From Sindora glabra (Eukaryota > Streptophyta > Magnoliopsida > Fabales > Fabaceae), in NCBI GenBank assembly GCA_020226215.1, contig CM035227.1, positions 103,337,732 through 103,401,731 of the forward strand: DNA of 64,000 nucleotides, given 5' to 3'. Position 1 is the stretch's first letter. Each line of letters opens with the position of its first letter. The translations under genes and the position numbers were made by a program. Below are positions 39,330-50,713 of the stretch, one piece after another. The notes below the pieces were generated by a model. The model was given only the letters and a program-made list of their open reading frames with translations. It was not told the origin of the DNA and made no database searches.

Positions 39330-42230
39330 TAAAAATATTTATTTAAACAAAATTATCTCTAAATAATGTTTTATAGTCAAAATTATATATTTTCAAAAAT
39401 GATAGGGGTAATGGTCAGTGATGATGAGTGGAAGTGGGCAATAATCAATAACAGAAGATAATAGTGATCAACAATGATTAATAGTAATAGATAGTAATGA
39501 TAATAATGGGTGGTAGTAAGTGATGAGTGGCAACAGATAACGGTCAATGACAATAAGTGTCAATAGATAATAGTCAATATTGATTGGTGGGTTGCAAGCC
39601 ATGTTTAATGACAATAGGTAGTGATCATTCATGGTTAATAACAGCAAGTGGTGGCTAACCACCAGTTTCCAACCTACCATTTTCTGATAACTTGTCACTT
39701 TATTTTGCAATGTCATTATTTAAAATTAAAAGTAAAAAGGAGAAAAAAGTTTAAACTTATCTTATAGGCTTATATCATGTATAAAGGAAGATGATAATTT
39801 TATTTTATGTCAATAAGATAAAATGGTTTAATCAAATTAAATTATCTTATCTAATAGGTGTACTAAACAATCGCTAAGACTATATAGTATATGCATATAC
39901 TATTAACCTTCTTTTATACTATGATCTAAATGAGCTCTTAGTTATTTGTTGTTAGATTTATACAACATGGATAACATTAAAATATATTTGTTTGGATAAA
40001 ATTGCTCTTAAATGGTATTTGATTATTGGAACTATATATTTTCGTGGATAGTGGTAGGTTGCAAGGTTAACAACGGTGGATGGCAATTAATGGTTGGCAG
40101 CAGCGAAAAATGGAGTTATAATCAAAGGTGTGTTAGGAATTCGGATTATCATATGCAGCGAAAATTCAAAACTTGACCCGAATTCTGCCTAGGATCCATA
40201 CAAAAGACATAAATTAATGATTAGGATTTTACCTATTGGGCACTTATATTTCTACTGGTCAAAACTTAAGAAAGTGGATGAATCAAATGCCGATCGGAAT
40301 GTATAACGTCTCTACAGTATCCACACAAAGTAAACAATGACCTATCACTCTCCACGAATCTGCTAGGATGCGTTTCTCTCTCTAGGATTAGGATTTAATA
40401 TTTTCTGAGTAATTTAGGGTCTTATGGAAGCTTATGAGCGTGTGTAAAAGTGCTGCCCTTAAGTCCCTTTTTATAGAACTTAGGCAAGTTACAATCCTAG
40501 TCCTACTAGGATAATGCCTCCAAAATTCTAATCACACTTAACAACTCATCTTATCCTTATTCTAGAGAGAGTGATGAGAGATAAGACTTATCTATTAATT
40601 ATCTAATATTAGATAATAATATTATCTCATAATATAAATATCTTAATATTTAGATAATTGTATATAGTTATCAAATATCAAAATAATATTATCTCATAAT
40701 ATCTTTATCTAATATCTGATAACATAATTATTTGATATTACTTTAATATTAAATAATATCACATAATATATATTATGTGAACAATATATTATTATTTTTA
40801 ATAATAATGTATATGCATGAAAATAAGTCTAATTAATTAGTTATTAATATAATTAAAATTTAATTAATTATCATCTTATTCCTACTCTTTTTGTGTGACC
40901 CTGTAGGTTCTTACTACATTAACAATGACTCATTATTAAGCCATAGACAGTGAGTAGTATCTAACAATACATCACTACCACTCAAGTAGTAAGAATATCT
41001 ATGATTCAACATCCACCTAATACATGATCAATGCTTTGCATCATAATCCCTTTTGTAATAATATCCAAATTGAACTGGAGACATAGAGTGTGTCATCCTC
41101 GTCAATGTTCAATTTATATTTCTTGATACTGAGTAAACTTCAAAATAAATGATCAATATCACATATTGATCCACTTGAGCATAGCCATGTATTTCTAAGT
41201 CTTACTCAATCAAGGGGCCCAATGATATATCTCTTTTTTATAAAAGTAACAAAATTCCATCTACATCACCACTTTCTCTACATGATTCGTAACACACCGA
41301 ATCAACGCCTTACTCGTCATCTCAATCAAAGGTGACATAAGACGACATTAAAGTGAGTAACCCCTCATGTAGGGAACCGTAATGACTTCAGGTTAAATGA
41401 CTATATGCAATTGTGACCATATGAGAGAATTACTAATGATACAAGTCTTATCCATGCAGTATTCTTATAGTGGGTTAGTCCAGTACATTTGTTCACTAAT
41501 AATATACTCATGTATTGACTTGATATCACATATCTATAATTTATAATCATCAGTCACTATACATGTTAATCTCGATGTACTATTACTATCTCTGTCGTAA
41601 TAATATTTGACTAGAGGCATTTTAGAAATAGTAAAACTATTCCAAGGATATTTATTATATTAAGTTATAAATTATGTAAAAAAATTGAAAATAAAATATA
41701 ATAATTGCATTGCCTGAAATAAAACATAATACATTGTGTATTATTTCAATTATCTATATGATTAGTTCCTAGGACACACACCAATAAGATGGTGGGTGAT
41801 AACTAATGATAGTCAATGGTAAAATAGTTGGTGGAAGTGAGGTAGCTAATGGTAGAAGGTAGCAGTAAGCAGTAATCAATGCAAATGATAGCCAATGACA
41901 ATAAATGGTAATGGACGGTTGTTAATAGTAGTGGTAGTGGCAAATCATCAATTCATAACCCATTATCTATTGATAACTTCTCACTTAGTTTTAACATGTC
42001 ATCATTTGAAATTAAGGATAAAATAGACAAAAAAAAAATACTTTTAAACTATCAGCTTATATTATATTTAAAGGAAAATAATAATTTTACCTTACGTTGA
42101 TGGAATAAAATAACTTGATTGAATTAGATTATTCTATCTAATGGGTACACTAAGCATATGCTAATATTAAATAATAAATATGGTTATATTATCATCCTTC
42201 TCGTATACTATATTTTGAATAAGCTTTAAC
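39330..42230. repeat. Local tandem duplication (about 0.6 kb unit) with the second copy split by an LTR
   Basis: Copy 1 is about 39330-39950. Copy 2 begins at about 39980, is interrupted at 40128, and resumes at 41781 to about 42230. Both copies share the opening around ATATATTTTC, a degenerate AATGGT/AATGATAG-rich tract, then TAATTTTA...AAATGGTTTAATCAAATT (or its variant) and a close near ATCTAATAGGTGTACTAA/ATCTAATGGGTACACTAA. The 82-codon frame at 39468-39716 lies in the degenerate tract and is not a gene. Confidence 0.65.
40129..41780 (-). mobile_element. Probable solo LTR (about 1.65 kb)
   Basis: The element begins TGTGTTAGGAATTCGG and ends CCTAGGACACACA. Read on the minus strand it therefore opens TGTGTGTCCTAGG and closes CCTAACACA, the TG...CA form of a plant LTR. 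It sits inside one copy of the 39.3-42.2 kb duplication, which shows it is an insertion. It holds no open frame of note, has no second LTR nearby, and no primer-binding site follows either edge, so it is most simply a solo LTR left by recombination. No perfect 5 bp target duplication was found (aaagg on the left, ccaat on the right), which suggests age or slightly wrong borders. Confidence 0.6.
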
Positions 42231-44759
42231 CTTTTTGAAATTTAACAAAATTATGTAAACTATATTTTTTTAATCCAAAATCTACACTAACCATTTATGT
42301 TATCTATGAATTTATACATAACTTTCCTAAAAGATAAGAAAATTCCATATTTAAATTTAATTTTTTTTATTAATTACTTTTTATTTATTTAAACTTAATC
42401 ATAGATCTTCTTTTAAAAAAATAACTATACTAGCTTATAGAATAATACTTTTTTTCATCTTACTGAAAAAATAATAAATAAGTTTAAGTTTAAATATATT
42501 ATATGTTTTTTTAACGAATGATTTTTGTGAATGTTAGATTAGAAAGAAAATTTGCATGATTAAGAATAGTCTCATGGGAGATCATTTTTATTTCTTTAAT
42601 TTATACTCTTCCTCCTAATATGATTGCACTAATTTTTTTAGTAATAAAAACATGATCAAGCAAGTAATTAGGTAGATTAAAATAATAGATAATTTCTTCC
42701 ATACCAATAAAGTTTGTTCCTAAAATTTAAACTCATATTACTTGGTTATTGGTCATTTAAGGTTGATTAAGCAAGTTGACCTCAGTCAACCGATATCGCT
42801 TGAAAAGCTAAAAATAATCCGATTTTGATGGAAATAAAAAGCTAAATCAATACTGTCAAAATACTTCAACTTTAGTCTGATTGAAATGGATTTGGTCAAT
42901 TTAGCTTAATACCTGACCAAGTAGTAATAACTTGAATGATGCAAAGTTGAAATTAAATAAAAGAAATATAAATGAACTATATTTTTGGAAATACAAGGCA
43001 AGTAGATAACAAATGTGACATTCAAATGTTGAACCTAAGTAAAGGACAATTTTGTGTAATAATTAACAAAGTCTTATGCAATAAATATCAACATAAACAA
43101 TAAATTCAAAAGATCACTTTTTTAACGTAAATCCATAAAGATACAGAAATAAGTAATAAATATTGCAAGAGTGATGTTAAAATACCTACCATATATGAAT
43201 GTAGAGAGAAATCTTTCCTTATGCGAAGCAAAAAGTTAAGATTATAGAGAACTTTCCTCACAAACTCTATTTAATTATCTCAAAAATCCTACAAGTTTAA
43301 AACTCAATTGCTAGAAATTATAGAATTGCAGAAACAAAGAAAAGAAAATCCTATGGTGGTTGTGAGTGTTGGAAGCATTTTAATCAATGATGCAATTTGT
43401 TGTGCTGGGGCTCAAAGTTGAAAATACAACTAAAGAAGAAAGATAGACCTTAAGTATTAAATTAATTCTCAAGTTAAAATGACTCACACCATCCCAGTAA
43501 GATAAAAATCAAGATTTTATTAGTGATACACCATTGAAACCACAGTCATAAGTCAGATTGTCGCTTTGTATTATTGCATTGCCAATACCATCTCTATTTC
43601 CATTGCAAGATCTAATCTTATCTTTGGCACCACTCATCCTTATTATGCTTTTATGCCTTTGTTTTGCTCAATCTTATGATAAGAAATTTTTTTGGTATTA
43701 ATACTAACAATTATGCCTTCTCTCTTAACCTAACAAGATAAAGACTTAAGAAAAGTGGTTTTGAAATTCAATGTAACAGAAACCAAAGCAATTCTTTAAT
43801 GCTATATAAAATAATGAAATTTCATTTTGAATATGATTGTTATCAAACAGATTAACTTACAATCAATTAAGATCCAAGTAAACCAAAACTAACTGAAGCC
43901 TAAAAATTTATTATAATTTTTCTCTGATTCAAACTAAAGCAGTTAATTTACCTAACTTTATCAATGAAATTTTAGACACATATGGTTAGTTCAAACTAGG
44001 TTGCATACTTTTCTCCACCTTTTGTTTACAAGTAAAAATTATTCAAAATGAACATATCTTCATCAAACTAACACCTCTTCAGTAAATTATGTTTGTAGTT
44101 TATGAATGTTAGTGACATTATAAGTTTGACATTGCATAAAAAAGTTAACTTTGAAAGGTATATAAATAAAAATCATAGGTGAATTTATCAATAAGCTTTT
44201 AATAATAATCTTATATACATAAAGAGTTAAATATGAGCCAATAAATTTAAATTGATAAATAAATAATTTTTCTCTATTTCAAAATTTAATATTTTGAAAA
44301 GACATAAAATATTTATCTAGTGAGAAGTTATATTTGTTCAACAATTATAAATCAAGTTTTCTACTAAGTTATTTATACTAATTCATATTGGAAATTCTTA
44401 AGTTTTATTATATCATAGGACAAACAAACTTTTTAAAATAGTATATAATAATACCTAAAATGACCGAATGGTCTACAACTAATTAGCTCAAAAAGACTTT
44501 TAGGCTAATGCCTCCCTATACGGGCACAACCCATTCTTGTCCTTTGAGCAAATGAACTACAAACTAAATAGGCCTTGTCCAAGTATCATAATTGAAGTTG
44601 ACTTATATCATAACTTATCCTAAGTTGTGATCGATATGGAATTTGGCATATTGATTTCTACTACCTTGTACTAACTAAACACTACTTAAATATTTAAAAT
44701 AAAAGAATATGGATAATAACTAGTATAAAATTTATATTTTAAAATACCATTAATCATCA
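42231..44759. other. AT-rich intergenic region, nothing recognised
   Basis: No open frame above background. About 43180-43720 is slightly more balanced but shows no coding or repeat signature I can name. Sequence at about 44460-44600 has a GC-richer patch near the LTR-like repeat edge. Confidence 0.5.
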
Positions 44760-46617
44760 TGGTTAGTTCGTTACATAACAAGAGTGTTAGACCTACTTAT
44801 TATTTCTAACATTTTTGCAAAATAAGTTAGTCTAACTAGCACCCCTACATAATATCTACCCAAATATCCATTTACTACAAATCAAGGTCCATTAAAAATG
44901 GGTTTAAAGATTACATATCTATTCATAACAAAAATATTAATATGCTACCCCTGCATAAGCTAGTAGAAGTTTTAAAAGATTTATCCTCACTATGGTGGTA
45001 ATAAAGGATTAGCTTGTAAATTGCAAAATAAAATATAAATAGATAAGTTTAGAACTTAATGAGTTAATATTCTAAAAAATAAATAAAAAAGTAAGGTCTT
45101 ACTAATTGGATTACTTTCTTTTAATCCTAATTCATATTTCTTAAAGTTAACAAAACAAAATCATTAATGTCACCATGACATCCACATAAGCATAATACTT
45201 TCATTTCCATAATTTCACAATCCAATCATCATATTTCAATATCATTTAATGGAAACATAAAAGAAAACATGTAAATCTTCTCGTGAACCTTATTCATCTT
45301 TATCCCTCCAAATCATCCTTATCCATTATTAATAATTACTAGATTCAACATATATGTCACATGTGCAATAATTCACCCATATCACATTTTTCAATACAAA
45401 TTACAATAATATTATCAATGTTTCAATGAAATCACACCATAAGAATACTTTATGCATAAGAGAAGGAGTTATGATTTCATAATAGATTTGTCCAACTCCA
45501 AGGTTACACTACTATATCATAAACAACCAATTTTACATGATCCCATGAGGAAAATATAAATTTGGACCCTACGAATTGATTAGAGAATTGATTTAGAGCT
45601 TTAAGTAAGTTTTTGTAAGGCTTGAGTTCATTCAAGAATTAATTTAAGTTTTCTTACATGTTCCTATAAAGTTTGAATTAATTTGTGAATTAATTTAGTA
45701 TGAGGGAGGTTACCATCAGATCTCTGTTGAATTAATTTGATTGCTTTTGTTTTCATTTTCTAAATAGAGAATTAATTCATTAATTGATTTAAAGAAGGGT
45801 CTTTTGCATAAAGGCCCTAATAAATTGATCCATGTATAAATCTTTGCAATTTTTTTTGTAGAAAGATGCACTATTCACACATGAGAAAATTCACCTAAAT
45901 CTCATTTTTTTACATGTATATCATGTAGTTTAATCACCAATAAACATAAAAATAACATCATAGGTGCCTAATTCCTTAAGAAATTCATATAAGATATCAT
46001 TCTATTACATTTAGCATCAATTTAAGCAATTTCAAAGAAAAACCTAACTTATTATCAAACTAAATCATTCAAATCATACAATATTAGTTAGAATATTACT
46101 CATAACTTATGAAAGAAATAAAAGATAGTAGGATTATTGATTAGCTTGCTCTTAACCACCCAAAATCTAAAACTTAAGAAGTTAGGGTACCAAAATTCCA
46201 TCCAACCCAAAAATCTCATTTATCCAAAATTAAAGGCAAAAATGGAAAAGAAACATTATAAAAATTAGGGTGAGAAAATCCTTACGTTATTTGACCTTGA
46301 GGAAGAGAAGGAGAGAAAAAGGTAAATTAACTCTCTAGTAATTGAAAGGAAGGGTGTTTTGAGTGTTTTGGAGGAAGAATAAAGGAATGGGCTAAAGTAA
46401 AGGGAAATAAAAATGGAAATATGGCCAAAGGAAAATTTTAAATCTATTTTCCTAAGTCTCCTCTATGCTCACATGCTTACCCTTATTTATTTTTAACTAT
46501 AAATCATTCTCACTTAATAAATTTGTTTATCATTTTACATAAAAATATTTTATATATCATCCTATTGTGATTAATTAAATTTCACACAAAACATTTTAAA
46601 CCCTATTGAGCATAACA
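44760..46617 (-). mobile_element. LTR-like dispersed repeat, copy 2
   Basis: Sister of the repeat at 2090-3773, in the same orientation. On the minus strand it opens TGTTATGCTCAATAGGG against TGTTACACCCATTTAAA in copy 1, and both continue with AAAATGT then TGTGAAA. No coding domain. Copy 2 is slightly longer, and its lower-coordinate edge is approximate. Confidence 0.55.
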
Positions 46618-46837
46618 ACTCAAAAGAATATCCACTCTGCCAAGATCATGCTTAAATTCCTACAATCAACATCATAAAGAGTTGGAAACATGCCACCATG
46701 ATAAAAGCCTTGTTAATAGCAATTTATACTAAGAAGGCCTCCAATCTTCCAAGGTCCCAACATTAATCAATTAAAGTAGAGTCTAGAAAAGATTCAGGGT
46801 ATGTTACCTCACATCTAATCTCAATTCCATACTTTTA

Positions 46838-47697
46838 GGATGCATTTAGTTGAATGAAATGGAATGAGAAGGAATGGAAAAGGGAATTGTTCAAAAGTGT
46901 ATTTGATAGGTATTATAGAATGAGAATCCCCATTCTCTAGGAAATGGTCATTCCATCAAATAATACAATATTCATTTCATAAGAAAAGTGATGGAATGGT
47001 CCATTCCTTCATTTTTGGATTGAACTTTTGATAATATTATCCTTATTAAATTTTTAAAACTTTAATATTATCCTTTTTTATGCAATAATGTAATTAAAGC
47101 TTTCCACATTTTTTAAATTTTATTATTATTTTTATTATAAGTGTGAAAATATTTCAAACTTAAAAAGTATTTAAATTTCTTATCAAATATATTATATTTA
47201 ATTTTTTTAACAATGTACAATATTAATTAATATAAAATAAACACTAAATTATTCATAGTTTCTTTTGATAATGTACAATTTTTTAACAATGTTATAATTA
47301 TAGTATAAATAAATAAAACATACTCATTAATTTTTTTTAAATGAAGATATTATAATCTTAAATTAAATTTATTGTAATAAATTTGTATATATATATATAT
47401 ATATATATTAATCAATTTAACGTAAATTAGCTATATGTTTAAAAGTAAAAAATTATAAATAAACAAAAATAACATTATCATTTTTATATAAAAATGTACT
47501 AATTTTTTATATTTTATATTTTTAATTTAAAAATATTATTACCATTGACAGCTCTCTTTTTTTTCATTCTATTCTATCAAATATGAAGACAGAGTGGAAT
47601 AGAATATTTATTTTATTCCTTACCATATTAATGATAATGATGGAATGATCATTCCATTCTATTCTCATTGTATTCCATTTAATCAAGTGTATCATTA
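46838..47697. mobile_element. MITE-like element with GGAATG-rich terminal inverted repeats
   Basis: The left end reads GGATGCATTTAGTTGAATGA and then a GGAATGAGAAGGAATGG run. The right end, read on the other strand, gives AATGATACACTTGATTAAAT and then GGAATACAATGAGAATAGAATGG. The arms are about 45 bases and imperfect. A second inward pair (TCATTCCATCAAATAATAC against TTCTATCAAATATGAAG) gives a nested pattern. The interior is AT-rich and non-coding. The superfamily is not determined. Confidence 0.55.
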
Positions 47698-47698
47698 G

Positions 47699-47972
47699 TT
47701 TGTTCATATAACTACTGACTTAGGTATGGAAATGTACCTCATGAATATCTTCTACTGTATACATTTTACTTTTTTGTTTTCAAGCAGAAAATTTCAATTA
47801 AATATAATTATAGAATAATTATTTTATTTCATTCCCCTTCCTATTTTAATTTTCATTCCATCTCATCAAATATATCCTTAATTTGCTTATATAACTATTG
47901 ATTTAAGCATGAAAGTATGCCTCATGAATATCTTCCACTTTGTATATAGTGACCTTTTTGTTATTGAGCAAG
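47699..47972. repeat. Direct repeat of about 90 bp flanking a second MITE end
   Basis: 47699-47787 and 47881-47972 share TATAACTA then GACTTAGGTATGGAAATG/GATTTAAGCATGAAAGTATG and CCTCATGAATATCTTC. The sequence between them (about 47790-47880) ends in CATTCCATCTCATCAAATAT, resembling the right end of the neighbouring MITE. A local duplication that copied a MITE end is the simplest reading. Confidence 0.6.
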
Positions 47973-48004
47973 AAGTCCCATCCAACTACACCATCTTGAA
48001 TTGA

Positions 48005-48544
48005 TTGGATTCCCTCAGTAATTTTTGCATAATATACGTCTCAAAGTTATTTCCTTATTCTCCCATCTCTTTTGTCAACATTTTCTTGCCGTTGGGTCTC
48101 TATTTTTTCTTATCAGATGGCACTATGGGGGCTGTGAAGATCAGCACACACTTAACTCTTCAGTCTGACATAGAACCAAGCAAGCAACTAATTCGTCTGT
48201 TACTGCTTTACACGAGAAATGGCGGCGTCAAGATCCACGCTTTCAGCGGACACACACATCATGACATGTTGGATCCCATTTTTCAATTTTACTTTTTTGA
48301 GTATGTGTGTTTATGTAAATTGTCGTGTTGTGATAGATGTTTGTGTTACCGCATACGCTCTCCCCCAGGAGGAGCTCTTCCATGCCAGCCACACTGTCCT
48401 GCTAACGGATGCCTACTGCAGACAATGATTGTTCTCTATCTCTTTCAGTGTCAAGGTTTCCACTTTCAACATTTAAATCTGAAATTCAATTTTTCTTTTT
48501 CATATAAATCTTTTTTTTATCTCTATGTTTTTTTTTTCTTTTGA
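48005..48544 (+). other. Balanced-composition island with overlapping open frames, gene status unclear
   Basis: About 48110-48430 is clearly more GC-rich than its surroundings. A frame from 48005 gives 179 residues and another, at 48219-48428, begins in a very good plant start context (GAAATGGCGGCG) and gives 69 residues with a hydrophobic middle. The longer product has poly-Phe ends, which come from T-rich flanks. A pyrimidine tract plus CAG at about 48115 could be a splice acceptor. I do not recognise either product. It could be a gene fragment, a 5' exon, or single-copy non-coding DNA. Confidence 0.25.
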
Positions 48545-48663
48545 GGGGAAGGAGTTCAATAAATAAACAAGAAAATGAGAACATGCGTCTTCCCAGAAAA
48601 AAAAAGTAGAAAAATACTTAATAATTATTTCTTTATAAAAATCAAATACAAACATAAAACTCA

Positions 48664-49078
48664 GGCCTCGTTTGATACAACTTATAATATAATATAAAGA
48701 TTATTGGATAGTATAATATAATATCATATAGGATAATATAATATATTAAGCAATATTTGGTCTCTAATAATATAAAATGAAAATTTTGTATAAAATTATC
48801 TTATTTTTTATATTCTCTAGACAAGAGATTTGTTCAGAAAAAAGGATAAAAAAGATTTTTTTTCATTTTAACAATTTTGTATTCATCTTAATATTATATA
48901 TCAACCCTTATTCTCTCTCCTCATGAAATGGATAGCCTTATAAAAAACTAAATATATAAAAGAAAACTTACAAATAATTTATGCAATCTATTTGAAATTT
49001 TCAAATATTATATAAGTTGCAATTATATAATTTATCCTATATTATTAAATCTTATAGGATGCATTAATTAGAGGCTTA
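48664..49078. repeat. Possible AT-rich MITE
   Basis: The left end AGGCCTCGTTTGATACAACT is echoed on the other strand at the right by AAGCCTCTAATTAATGCATC, both followed by CTTATAA/CTATAAG and AT-rich arms. The core is very AT-rich. The arms are weak, so this is tentative. Confidence 0.35.
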
Positions 49079-50713
49079 AAATCTTAAATATGATGATAAT
49101 AATTCCCTTAAGCTATATTTGATTGGAATTGGGAGAGGAGGAGATTGTTTGAAAATTTTGATTAAAATGAGTTTATAATTATTCTTTAAAGGAAAATTAT
49201 ACTTTACCTACATATAAGTTCATCAATTTCTATTTAACCCACCTATGTTTTTAAATATCAAAATTTATCCACGCGTACTTTCTTGTGTTCACACTTTGCC
49301 CATCTAATTTTTTTATCCAATTTTTAATGAAATATTCTATAACAACTAGGTTAAATGAACTTAAACAAAATCACATATGAATAAAATATAAATTTTCTCA
49401 TATTTATGTGAATTCATATCCAAAATTATTATATTTGTTTCTTTTAAATTTACAAACTATATGTTATTATTATATTCTTCATAAAATTATGAGCAATGGT
49501 ATATACAATTTTTTTTATTATTTATGAACATCAATATTTTTAGCATTTTCTTTTTCACTTAGATCATATATTGTAATAATTTTTTTCTCATTTAAAGTAA
49601 ACATACATGGGTAGAGGAGGTTATTAAAACAAGAAGATTAGGCCAGTAATTGATAGATTTCATTAAGAATTTTTGACATAAATTCACATAAAAGTTTAAA
49701 TTTGATTCACTGTATAAATTTTTTTTTACTATCAATAAATAATAAAATGACATATCATTAAAAAATTAATAATAATTAAGAATTTTTAACCATAGTAAAA
49801 AATTTTAATAATTTTTTTATTAATATATAATATATAAGTGAATGATAACATAAAATTAATTTATATTAATAGTAAATCAAATTTAAATCCTATACATAAA
49901 TATATAAAAAATTACATCTCACCTACACATGATTTCATTTGAATTCACTTAACTTACCTATTATATAATTTTACATTAAAAATTGAATGAAAAAAAAAAC
50001 TTAATTGAACAAAGTATTAATAGTAAAAATAACCGGTGGATGAATTTCAACATTTTAAAACATAAATTAGGTCCATAGGCAAATAAAATATATTTTCCCA
50101 TTCTTTAATTTCTTTTAATATTATTTTTTCTTTAAAGAATTTTCTTTACATTGAAATAAGAGTAAAAAAAGGAAAAGGAAAAAAAATCGTTTGTCTTCTC
50201 TCCCCCTTTCTAGGCAAATTTAAATATTAAATAAAGTATTACTTCATACATAGTCCAATCTTAATCAAATTAATACTAGCTTATAATATGTGAAACGAGG
50301 ATTTTTTATAAGCATAGAGAATGTTACAAACCAAAAAAAAGTGAACCATATATCTGTTTCCCTGGGAATCCCTCACTTTGTGAAGCCAAGTGTATAGATG
50401 TCAAAATTTGTAGAGTTGCTTCTCCAGCAGCGGGGTTTCATTTTTAGTTCTTTTTTTTTTTTTGCAACCATCCGTCTTGCTTCTATATCCTAAATTGCAG
50501 TTTCTGTTTAGTTAATGCAGGACATACTTTCACTGGAGGGTACACAAACTTTGGCTCACAAACGAATTCGTTTGATGAATTCAAGACAGCCACTCCGATT
50601 GAATCCCACTTCAAATACACTTCACATTATGTAAGTTGAGCAACACAATCATAATAATACAATGTATGTAATCAAACATGGAGTCAATTTAGTGAAAGGC
50701 TAAGACATGCAAT
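49079..50713. other. AT-rich spacer and probable 3' untranslated region of alpha-SNAP
   Basis: 49079-50330 is AT-rich without a supported feature. About 50340-50713 is more balanced, directly downstream (minus strand) of the alpha-SNAP stop codon, and is the likely place of its 3' untranslated region and poly(A) site. Confidence 0.45.
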
